In this document: piece by piece, positions 15,373 to 21,417 of the stretch
Position numbering within the stretch: position 1 is the first letter of the stretch
How the letters are laid out: each line of letters begins with the position of its first letter
IMG/VR virus record: IMGVR_UViG_3300025133_000066
Location: 1 to 64,000 of that record
Source: a virus
Direction: 5' to 3' (one strand)
Length of the DNA stretch: 64,000 nucleotides
Translations under genes and position numbers: made by a program
The notes under the pieces: generated by a model
Seen by the model: only the letters and a program-made list of their open reading frames with translations
What the model was told of the DNA's origin: nothing
Databases searched by the model: none

Positions 15373-15594
15373 TTATTTTATTTTATTTTCCTCAGCAAGT
15401 TTTTTAAGAACTTGCTTTCTTCTTTTCTTTTTTTCCCTTCTTTTCTCAGAAGGCTTTTCATATCGCAAAGTTTCACGATAAGTTTCTAAGATTTTTTCTT
15501 TTTTGACCTTCTTTATAAATCTTTTTATCATTCTCTGCGGAGTGTCATTCCGGCCTCTGGGCTTGACTGATATATTCACTGGTTTTTTTGACAT
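15373..15594 (-). CDS. rpsU: Phage-encoded ribosomal protein bS21
   Basis: A 73-residue, strongly basic protein. ISVKPRGRNDTPQRMIKRFI, KKVKKEKILETYRETLRY and YEKPSEKRREKKKRRKQVLK align along the whole length with bacterial bS21: an N-terminal VKVREN-like strand, a RRFKR helix, the EFYEKP motif and a Lys/Arg-rich C-terminal helix. bS21 binds the 30S platform near the anti-Shine-Dalgarno region and takes part in initiation, and phage-encoded copies are known from large aquatic phages. The gene has ATG with GGAG five bases upstream and lies 14 bases after the methyltransferase gene, between head genes, so it is probably expressed late. It could replace host bS21 on ribosomes during infection. 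Confidence 0.9.
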   Translation of the reverse strand: MSKKPVNISVKPRGRNDTPQRMIKRFIKKVKKEKILETYRETLRYEKPSEKRREKKKRRKQVLKKLAEENKIK

Positions 15595-15608
15595 TTTATC
15601 TCCATAAT

Positions 15609-16259
15609 TTATCCAACTTTTTTAATTATCGGAATAACAACCTTGTTGTTTCCTTTAAAATAATTACAATTTTTTGGGATTTCTATATCTATTATCTTTT
15701 CTTTATATAAAATTCTCGGGTTCTCTATAATTAGGTCCTTCCAGCGCGAATGATTGAATTTGCTTTCAGAAGAATTTAAATAACACGATAAGATCGATTC
15801 AGGCTTCATATGCCAATCTAAACAAATATCAATAAACAGATAGAGCCTTTCCTGATCTACTCTGAATTGTAATAAATTTTCTTTTGTAACCTCTTCAAAT
15901 GTTTCGAGAGGATAGTCATCAAAAAATATAAAATCAAACTCTCCCACAGAAGATAAAGCTTTTTGCCAAGTATTATGAATAATGTTAATATTCTTATATT
16001 TTTCTGACCAGTTTTTGCACCTCTGGATTACTGTAGTGTCACATTCAATTATTGTATGACTTTTGGGATTATAGTGCTGAATTTGTGTTGCCGAATACCC
16101 ACACCCAAATCCGATTTCAAGAACATCACCAGTAGGCTTTATTTCATCAATAATCGCCTCCATATAGGGCTTTTCCCATTCCATCATCACTTGGTATTTT
16201 GAACCTTTAAGTAAAAGCTCTTTTTGATTTTCATCTAAAATAAATTCTTGTTCTAACAT
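15609..16259 (-). CDS. GAMT/RMT2-type SAM-dependent methyltransferase
   Basis: A 216-residue class I methyltransferase. Its closest resemblance by eye is guanidinoacetate N-methyltransferase and the related RMT2 arginine methyltransferases. WEKPYM (27-33) matches WETPYM; VLEIGFGCGYSATQIQ (46-61) matches motif I VLEVGFG; HTIIECDTTVIQR (68-80) matches HWIIECNDGVFQR; FDFIFFDDYPLE (108-119) matches FDGILYDTYPL; and the C-terminal CNYFKGNNKVVIPIIKK matches CRYYAFPQMITPLVTK. The GAMT substrate-binding acids appear retained as E29 and D114. Yeast RMT2 methylates an arginine of a ribosomal protein, and the next gene here encodes bS21. The substrate is unknown: an arginine in bS21, another ribosomal or capsid protein, or a small guanidino compound. 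Confidence 0.85.
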   Translation of the reverse strand: MLEQEFILDENQKELLLKGSKYQVMMEWEKPYMEAIIDEIKPTGDVLEIGFGCGYSATQIQHYNPKSHTIIECDTTVIQRCKNWSEKYKNINIIHNTWQKALSSVGEFDFIFFDDYPLETFEEVTKENLLQFRVDQERLYLFIDICLDWHMKPESILSCYLNSSESKFNHSRWKDLIIENPRILYKEKIIDIEIPKNCNYFKGNNKVVIPIIKKVG

Positions 16260-16268
16260 TCGCGCCCC

Positions 16269-16781
16269 TTATGTCTTCTTTCTTATAAAGATTTTACCAC
16301 CAAACACCTCATCGCTGGAATTCGTCGGCTGGAAACTTATAATAACATAATTTGATCCGTCTCCGGGAACTACACTAGTAAAAGTATGTATTACATTTTG
16401 AGCGCCGAAGAAAAGCTGAAGATCCGTCACGGCCGTGCTATCAAGTGCGGAACTAAAAGCCCTGAGGCTATAAAGAGGGGTTACGGTCCCACGGATGATG
16501 AAGGCGTATGCCTCATAGGCTCTGGGAATAATCTTCATAGCATACGAAGCACCAGCGGAAGTGCCAGCAGGAATTCGGATAGCACCCGCGCCGACTGTAG
16601 CTGTATATTGACCTTCGATAGCTGTTGATTGAGGGCGACTAGTTGATGCATACTCGCGAACATTAAAATCAGTCCCCAATAACGGGATATACTCACTATT
16701 TCCCAAGTAACCAGCAGACCAGCCATCATCGACTGTGATGGGATCAGAAATATAATTTGGGCTTGGTCTAAATCTTGACAT
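16269..16781 (-). CDS. Beta-rich virion protein, tandem paralogue 3
   Basis: A 170-residue protein starting MSRFRPSPNY, third copy of a tandem set of three. All share SAGYLGN-EYIPL, FNVREY, an AIEGQYT-type segment, YAMKIIP-AYEA-AFII and the C-terminal FGGKIFIRKKT. Strand-rich with no catalytic motif; probably a surface protein of the head (decoration or head fibre). ATG start; the 17 bases before it (GGGGGATTAATTA region) are nearly the same as before copy 2, so the duplication carried its ribosome binding site. Lies 9 bases before the methyltransferase gene. Confidence 0.75.
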   Translation of the reverse strand: MSRFRPSPNYISDPITVDDGWSAGYLGNSEYIPLLGTDFNVREYASTSRPQSTAIEGQYTATVGAGAIRIPAGTSAGASYAMKIIPRAYEAYAFIIRGTVTPLYSLRAFSSALDSTAVTDLQLFFGAQNVIHTFTSVVPGDGSNYVIISFQPTNSSDEVFGGKIFIRKKT

Positions 16782-16794
16782 TAATTAATCCCCC

Positions 16795-17301
16795 TCATGT
16801 TTTCTTTCTTATAAAAATTTTACCACCATACACCTCAGACTTGATATTTGCTGGCTCGAAATATATAGCAACATAATTGGAACCATCTCCGGGAACTACA
16901 CTAGTAAAAGTATGTGTTGTATTTTGCGCGCCGGGGGCAGCTTGAAGATTCGTCACGGTGTTGCTATCGAGTGTAGAACTAAAAGCTCTGACATTGTAAG
17001 TAGGAAATATAGTACCATGCACAATAAAAGCAAAGGCTTCGTAAGCCTTAGGAATAATCTTCATAGCATATGAGGGCCCCATGGCGGCGCCAGCAGGAAT
17101 TCGGATAGCACCTCCTGTCCCATTTGTATATTGACCTTCGATAGCTGTTGATTGAGGGCGACCAGTTGTTGCATACTCGCGAACATTAAAATCAGAACCA
17201 AACACTGGAATATATTCATCATTTCCCAAGTAGCCGGCAGACCAAGAGCCATCGACCGTGAGGCCACCAAAAATCTTATTATTAGCTCTGAATCTTGACA
17301 T
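16795..17301 (-). CDS. Beta-rich virion protein, tandem paralogue 2
   Basis: A 168-residue protein, most similar to paralogue 3: RPQSTAIEGQYT, SYAMKIIPKAYEAFAFIVHG and HTFTSVVPGDGSNYVAIYF are nearly shared. It starts MSRFRANNKIFGG and ends GGKIFIRKKT. No enzyme motif. Upstream it has GGGGGATTAATTA before the ATG and a T4-type TATAAATA within ACTATATAAATATAG, so it may be the start of a separate late transcript. Likely head surface protein; function inferred from location only. Confidence 0.75.
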   Translation of the reverse strand: MSRFRANNKIFGGLTVDGSWSAGYLGNDEYIPVFGSDFNVREYATTGRPQSTAIEGQYTNGTGGAIRIPAGAAMGPSYAMKIIPKAYEAFAFIVHGTIFPTYNVRAFSSTLDSNTVTNLQAAPGAQNTTHTFTSVVPGDGSNYVAIYFEPANIKSEVYGGKIFIRKKT

Positions 17302-17315
17302 TAATTAATCCCCCC

Positions 17316-17330
17316 CTATATTTATATAGT
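17316..17330 (-). promoter_or_regulatory. T4-type late promoter candidate (TATAAATA)
   Basis: Minus-strand ACTATATAAATATAG containing the exact T4 late consensus TATAAATA, 14-28 bases upstream of the ATG of tandem paralogue 2. The best match to the classical T4 late promoter that I noticed in the window. Confidence 0.5.
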
Positions 17331-17365
17331 TCTCATTTTTGAAGAAGAGAACCAAAAAACACCTC

Positions 17366-17869
17366 TCAAGGTATTTTTCTTATGAAAATTTTACCACCAA
17401 ACATCTCATCGGTGGCGTTTACCGGATCGAATTCTATAATAACATAAGTTTGTCCGTCTCCGGAGCCAGCAGTAGTAAAAGTGTGTATTATATTTTGATT
17501 ACCCGAAGCAACAGACGGATTGGCACCGGTAGTGAGGCGCGATCCATATGCCGCAACATCAAAAAGAGGAGCAATTTGCCCGTGAATAATGAAAGCGAAT
17601 GCTTCATATCCAGGGGGAATGATTTTCATAGCAAATGATCCACCATCAGTGCACGGAAGAACAACAGAGCCCCCCGGTGGGGTCGTTGTAGTCTGTAAGC
17701 CTTCTATAACATTATTCTGTGTAGTAGTAGTGCGACTATACTCCCGCACATTAAAATCTGTTGGGAGCAATGGAATATATTCGTCATTCCCCAAGTAACC
17801 ATCATTCCACTCACCATTAACTGTGATACCACCATAAATATAATTTGGGCTTGGTCTAAATCTGGACAC
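17366..17869 (-). CDS. Beta-rich virion protein, tandem paralogue 1
   Basis: A 167-residue protein from a GTG start with GGAGG nine bases upstream. It shares MSRFRPSPNYI, GYLGNDEYIPLL, FNVREYSRT, SFAMKIIPPGYEAFAFIIHG and FGGKIFIRK with paralogues 2 and 3 but differs most in the middle, with a Gly/Pro/Thr-rich insert (TTTPPGGSVVLP). First of the set to be transcribed, after a late-promoter-like ACTATTTATAG. Likely a head decoration or fibre protein; no further function can be read. Confidence 0.75.
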   Translation of the reverse strand: MSRFRPSPNYIYGGITVNGEWNDGYLGNDEYIPLLPTDFNVREYSRTTTTQNNVIEGLQTTTTPPGGSVVLPCTDGGSFAMKIIPPGYEAFAFIIHGQIAPLFDVAAYGSRLTTGANPSVASGNQNIIHTFTTAGSGDGQTYVIIEFDPVNATDEMFGGKIFIRKIP

Positions 17870-17883
17870 TTATAACCTCCGCT

Positions 17884-17892
17884 ATAAATAGT
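17884..17892 (-). promoter_or_regulatory. Late-promoter-like element before tandem paralogues
   Basis: Minus-strand ACTATTTATAG (core 17884-17892) about 15 bases upstream of the GTG of paralogue 1, in the 35-base gap. It continues into the SD GCGGAGG. Confidence 0.45.
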
Positions 17893-17904
17893 CAGAAAGA
17901 CAAT

Positions 17905-18327
17905 CTAAATCATGTTTTTCCAGTTCTTTCCGCCACCAATTGCCATGATTCCACTTATATCGACACCCGGATCGTTTGCTGCATAAGTTGCTAAAGGGCC
18001 CTGGGCCGGAGATCCGCCAGGAGACCCCCCTTTGTGGAGGGGTTCAACATCTTCAAAAATTCCTTTAAATCCGCTGCCGAGGGATTCTTCAAGCTTTCTC
18101 TTTTTTTCCGTCATTGCAGCATGTGCTTCTTCTTGGAGTTCCACACGCTGTCTTGAGAAGTCGTGTTCTGGCTCTGATGCCTTGGATTCAACGATTGTTT
18201 GCTGAGAGCCAATACCCAGTGCGACTTCTTTAATTAAATTTGACAAAATACCCTCTTCAAAGATTACTTCCTTGATGCATTCTTTGATAAGAGGTTTTAA
18301 TATTTTCTTAAATTCATTCTTTTTCAT
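17905..18327 (-). CDS. Head-region protein with Lys-rich helical N terminus
   Basis: 140 residues from the ATG at 18325-18327, which overlaps the upstream stop as ATGA; a longer in-frame version from 18360 is less likely. The N terminus MKKNEFKKILKPLIKECIKE, followed by EVIFEEGILSNLIKEV, is a helical, Lys/Ile/Glu-rich segment similar in style to the MKLTxxQLRxxIKE tags of other proteins here. Then a charged coiled coil (RVELQEEAHAAMTEKKRK), a Gly/Pro-rich linker and a conserved-looking end (DPGVDISGIMAIGGGKNWK). No enzyme motif. Sits between the protease and head surface genes; probably a prohead core or internal head protein. Confidence 0.7.
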   Translation of the reverse strand: MKKNEFKKILKPLIKECIKEVIFEEGILSNLIKEVALGIGSQQTIVESKASEPEHDFSRQRVELQEEAHAAMTEKKRKLEESLGSGFKGIFEDVEPLHKGGSPGGSPAQGPLATYAANDPGVDISGIMAIGGGKNWKNMI

Positions 18328-18683
18328 TTTCTTCTCTTTTTTTCTATAAAATGGCGCCAATTTTCTGTTAGGGATTTTGTTTGTTTATGATCTGACCAGC
18401 CTTCATTGGCGGCGGCGGCCTTAGGAACGGCCGGGGGGGACGGGGATCTTTTGATATTCATTGGTGTTGGTGCCATCCTACCATATGTATTTTGCCCTAT
18501 TTGGAGACTAAGGGCATCTGTTCCGGCCACCAAAGCAGTAAGCTGATCGATGCTTATATCCATACCTTCTAGGGTATCTAATATTTTTTGTAAGATCTCA
18601 ACTTGTTTCGCACCTAATTTTTCCGCGCCCCTAGAGTCCAGAAACTCTTTTAAAAGAACCAAAGAAGATAGTTTAATTTCCAT
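18324..18683 (-). CDS. Small head-region protein with C-terminal ENWR motif
   Basis: A 119-residue protein located directly after the protease gene. The first 65 residues are helical (LSSLVLLKEFLDSRGAEKLG...). The middle is Pro/Ala-rich. The end, KSLTENWRHFIEKKRRK, resembles the MENWRNF start of the 195-residue protein at 33840, here placed at the C terminus. Weak SD (GGGA). The next gene starts in the ATGA overlap of its stop. Function unknown; a prohead core component is plausible because of its position. Confidence 0.7.
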   Translation of the reverse strand: MEIKLSSLVLLKEFLDSRGAEKLGAKQVEILQKILDTLEGMDISIDQLTALVAGTDALSLQIGQNTYGRMAPTPMNIKRSPSPPAVPKAAAANEGWSDHKQTKSLTENWRHFIEKKRRK

Positions 18684-18686
18684 TTT

Positions 18687-19298
18687 TTAATTTCCCAGTA
18701 TATTGTTTAAAGCTCTATTAATTCTATCTGCTTTTGTAAAAATATTTGGCTCTTTATATTGCTTGCCTTCCTGCAAATTCATGAAGGCGTTTGGTGTACT
18801 TGGCTCCGAAACAAAATCAAAACAAATAAGTTGAAAATCATCCTCGACCATTGTTCCTTGAGTGCTTTCACGAACAGAACCAAGGCCTCGTGACGAAATA
18901 CCAAGTTGGACTCCCGATTCAACGAGGGATCTTAGGATTCCGCCGGCTGGGGTGTTAAGAACCTTAACGGTTCCCATAACTTTTGGGCCGTCTGCCCAAA
19001 TATTGGTAACCATGTGGCTAGCATTTCTTAAATTAATGACAGAATCATCTGGATGATCAAGTTCGCCAAGGGCTCGCTTTTCTTTGACAAGCTTTTGGTA
19101 TGTCTTAACCTCCCTCATAAGGGTCTTTTGAGGATAAACCCTCCCATTGCCATTCTGGACATCGCAGTGCTGCATAAGGCCAGTTAAATACATGGCATTG
19201 TTTTCTCTTATATCTCTCTTCTCGGCCTCTGTCAGCAGATCTTGACAAACGCCCCCCTCACAAAGAGCATAATATTCTCTCAATAAAACTTTACTCAT
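18687..19298 (-). CDS. Prohead core protease (gp21-like serine protease)
   Basis: A 203-residue protease of the T4 gp21 type. GELDHPDD (78-85) carries the catalytic histidine (H82), and LGISSRGLGSV (132-142) the catalytic serine (S135 or S136); the same spacing is found in gp21 and herpesvirus-like assemblins. FEFVSEPS-like CFDFVSEPSTPNA follows. It should cleave capsid and core proteins after [L/I]xE and then degrade itself. Such sites are visible in the capsid protein (LRE/A) and in the N-terminal tags of several small proteins in this window. ATG start with GAGGG upstream. Confidence is high. Confidence 0.92.
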   Translation of the reverse strand: MSKVLLREYYALCEGGVCQDLLTEAEKRDIRENNAMYLTGLMQHCDVQNGNGRVYPQKTLMREVKTYQKLVKEKRALGELDHPDDSVINLRNASHMVTNIWADGPKVMGTVKVLNTPAGGILRSLVESGVQLGISSRGLGSVRESTQGTMVEDDFQLICFDFVSEPSTPNAFMNLQEGKQYKEPNIFTKADRINRALNNILGN

Positions 19299-19319
19299 TT
19301 TTTTCCCTCTTTAAAGTAG

Positions 19320-19373
19320 TCAACAACCGTTTTTACAACGACGGACTCCTCGAAGCATATATCTTATAAACAT
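19320..19373 (-). CDS. Possible 17-residue basic peptide with ideal ribosome binding site
   Basis: In the 76-base gap before the protease gene, AGGAGGTGA, the best SD I saw in the window, lies eight bases before an ATG that opens only 17 codons: MFIRYMLRGVRRCKNGC. The SD is inside the last codons of the preceding gene (LRGGD). The peptide is Arg-rich with two Cys. It could be a leader peptide affecting protease translation or a chance frame; the SD quality is the only support. Confidence 0.35.
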   Translation of the reverse strand: MFIRYMLRGVRRCKNGC

Positions 19374-19374
19374 G

Positions 19375-19662
19375 TTAATCACCTCCTCGTAGATTTATGC
19401 CGTTATCTCCAAATACCGTGCTTAAGATATAAGAAGTTCCAGAACTTAGGCAGCCACAAATAAAGAAATTCATAACATTAAGTTCGTATGTAAATAGTTC
19501 CGTAAAAGGGCTTATTCCACATAAAAAAATACCAACCCAAAAGCCAGTGCACATTGGACATCTCCAAAAGTAGCCACTTGGTCGGATTTTATTAAAAATT
19601 TTGGCATAACAGATTAATTGAGTTAATCCGTAGGCAGTTAGGATGAAATAGAGGAGGGACAA
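19375..19662 (-). CDS. Small membrane protein with CPMCTGFWVG motif
   Basis: A 95-residue membrane protein, probably from a TTG start, with only a weak SD; no ATG lies near the N terminus. Hydrophobic segments span about 2-20, 42-60 and 66-85. The motif CPMCTGFWVGI (about 35-45) is typical of small phage and bacterial membrane proteins of the DUF1360 kind with a Cys pair before an FW-G. It lies between a tagged protein and the protease gene. Function unknown; start choice is uncertain. Confidence 0.65.
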   Translation of the reverse strand: MSLLYFILTAYGLTQLICYAKIFNKIRPSGYFWRCPMCTGFWVGIFLCGISPFTELFTYELNVMNFFICGCLSSGTSYILSTVFGDNGINLRGGD

Positions 19663-19666
19663 CTGG

Positions 19667-20053
19667 TTACCGCAGAGCTTCTAAAAACTGCTCTTCGCCG
19701 TATTTGGTGAGAAATGCTTTTATGGCTTTTAAATAGTCTTCGATCGTGTAATCTCCACTGACCATCAAGTCGGACTCAAGATCGTCATATCCCGGAGCCT
19801 CACCATCTGCGGGCATGTCCTTAAGCCAATGATCTTCATCTTCTTCTTCAATCGCGGCCTCCAACTTGTCGAACAATTGTTGTTTTAAATTAAATAATTT
19901 ACTAGAATCAGCAGTAGATCTAGTATCCTGTGGTTCTGAGCCTCTTCCGATGCCCATCTCCCGGTTCATTCCGCCCATCATTTTAGTTTCTGACAGGACG
20001 TTTCTAACCTCTTCTTTAATAATCTTTCTCAATTGTTTTGATGTAAGTTTCAT
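19667..20053 (-). CDS. Tagged small protein (MKLT...IKEE N terminus), head region
   Basis: A 128-residue acidic protein starting MKLTSKQLRKIIKEEVRNVL, one of at least four proteins here with this tag. The rest is a helical segment (LFNLKQQLFDKLEAAIEEED) and a compact C-terminal part (DYTIEDYLKAIKAFLTKYGE). No catalytic motif. It sits between portal-region and protease genes. The tag contains I-K-E, a site type fitting gp21-like cleavage, so I suspect an internal head protein targeted to the prohead core. The targeting is inference. ATG start with AAGGA ten bases upstream. Confidence 0.7.
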   Translation of the reverse strand: MKLTSKQLRKIIKEEVRNVLSETKMMGGMNREMGIGRGSEPQDTRSTADSSKLFNLKQQLFDKLEAAIEEEDEDHWLKDMPADGEAPGYDDLESDLMVSGDYTIEDYLKAIKAFLTKYGEEQFLEALR

Positions 20054-20598
20054 TTTTCTTTTCCTTCAAGCATGTAGCTCATCCAATATGGCTGATAAGT
20101 ATATCCGGGCTTGATTGAACCCTTTTCAGAGGCTTGCGGCACTTCACCAAGTTCTGTAGAGTCTTGATCTGTCGGATGTGTATAATAATTGTCAAGCATT
20201 TGTTCATAATCATCGATGTAATCATAATATGGTTTTTCTTCTTTTAAGAACTTATAAATACCATAAATTGTATAATCTACTGGATTTATTTCTTTATTTT
20301 TAGAAGTCGGAATTAAACCCTCCAATGATCCATAAACGCTGCCTCCTCTGATTGACTCATATTCGACAACACCATTTCGTTTTAAAAATTCAAATAGTCT
20401 ATTTTGAGCCTCGTAAACGGTTTCAGAATAATCATTCTTGGCAAAAGTTACAACCTTGCTCTTAGTCGGCATAATTACGATATCCATCTCTTCGTGATCA
20501 AAGATCATAATATTTCCATCAAGAGATTTTCTAGCTTTTAATTCTAAAGTAATTTTCTCTTGGCGCGCTGCTTTTCCAATCTGGATTGTAATTGCCAT
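20050..20598 (-). CDS. Conserved head-region protein, unknown function
   Basis: A 182-residue protein whose ATG directly follows the stop of the upstream gene (TAA ATG), with AAGGA upstream, and whose own stop overlaps the next start as ATGA. The N-terminal half is beta-rich (KITLELKARKSLDGNIMIFD, MDIVIMPTKSKVVTFAK). A middle helix NRLFEFLKRNG and RGGSVYGSLEG follow. The C-terminal third is Tyr/Asp-rich (KPYYDYIDDYEQMLDNYY). I know no named domain. Its place between portal and protease genes suggests a prohead assembly role. Confidence 0.65.
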   Translation of the reverse strand: MAITIQIGKAARQEKITLELKARKSLDGNIMIFDHEEMDIVIMPTKSKVVTFAKNDYSETVYEAQNRLFEFLKRNGVVEYESIRGGSVYGSLEGLIPTSKNKEINPVDYTIYGIYKFLKEEKPYYDYIDDYEQMLDNYYTHPTDQDSTELGEVPQASEKGSIKPGYTYQPYWMSYMLEGKEK

Positions 20599-21417
20599 TT
20601 AAGCCAGTTCCTTAACGAGACCTTGAATTTTTAAAATATCATGAACAAATTTATTATCCAAGACTCTCTTTGATGTCGTTTCCAAAATTTTAATAACTTT
20701 TTTTGTCTTTTCCACCATATCTTGATCATTTTTGATTTCTTTCAAATTAAGAGAATTTTTGACGATATTTGTAAGTCTGGGGATTTCCTCATTCAAAAAC
20801 ATCTTCAATTCGATACCGTGATCAGCAAAGGAACCGATATATTTACTCAATAATTCTTTTTGTTCTTTTATTAGCTTATTAGAATACTTCTCATTAAACT
20901 TTTGAACAAATGTTTTATAAGTTAGGTTGTCAATTGGTTTTAAAAATTCTTTTTCGCGCTCTTCTTCGGTAATCATAATGTTGATCATATGATTTTCCAA
21001 CAATACTCTTTGTTTTGTTTTTACTTTTGGATTAAAAATTTGAAAAACTGTTGCCAAATCTCTATAATTTGGAATAAAATTGGAAAATGCCTCTGGAGAT
21101 ATAAATTTATTTATTTTGTCGATTATCGCCGTCTGTTCTTTGAAAAGCTCTCGATGATTGATAGTCTTTTTCTGCATTCTTGATTCGAAAATTAATCTTT
21201 CCGCTGTATGTCTCTCGACGTTTTTGGTGTCCAGAATTGATTTATAAATATCCATATCCTTAGCCAAAACAGTATTTCCCCTAAAGTGTTCCTTAATGAG
21301 CTTCATAATAATTTTTTTCTTATTATCATTTTTTTCCATAATGGTTTTGGCCAGTTCCCTGATTAGCACCTCGAAAATAAAAGCGCTATTGCGCTTCTTA
21401 TTGTGTTTCATTTTCAT
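20599..21417 (-). CDS. Helical Lys-rich protein next to portal, unknown function
   Basis: A 272-residue, Lys/Ile/Glu-rich, almost all helical protein (KRNSAFIFEVLIRELAKTIM and long charged helices throughout). It overlaps the end of the portal gene by 20 bases, with GGAG ten bases before the ATG. No membrane segment or Cys motif. Translational coupling to the portal gene suggests it works with the portal or in head initiation, for example as a core or chaperone protein, but this is inference from position. Not recognised. Confidence 0.65.
   Translation of the reverse strand: MKMKHNKKRNSAFIFEVLIRELAKTIMEKNDNKKKIIMKLIKEHFRGNTVLAKDMDIYKSILDTKNVERHTAERLIFESRMQKKTINHRELFKEQTAIIDKINKFISPEAFSNFIPNYRDLATVFQIFNPKVKTKQRVLLENHMINIMITEEEREKEFLKPIDNLTYKTFVQKFNEKYSNKLIKEQKELLSKYIGSFADHGIELKMFLNEEIPRLTNIVKNSLNLKEIKNDQDMVEKTKKVIKILETTSKRVLDNKFVHDILKIQGLVKELA

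Larger units (their letters stand above)
16269..17869 (-). repeat. Tandem triplication of a 167-170-residue gene
   Basis: Three consecutive genes (17366-17869, 16795-17301, 16269-16781) encode clearly homologous proteins with the same start, middle and end motifs. Copies 2 and 3 are the most alike, including the bases before the start; copy 1 is the most divergent. This points to two successive duplications. Confidence 0.85.

Noticed and set aside
17330-17357. GTTCTC/GAGAAC inverted repeat between tandem paralogues
   Set aside because: Only six base pairs with a 12-base loop and no T-run; too weak for a terminator.
18328-18360. Upstream start for the 140-residue head-region protein
   Set aside because: The ATG at 18327 overlaps the preceding stop as ATGA, the usual arrangement in this genome; the upstream version would overlap by 37 bases.
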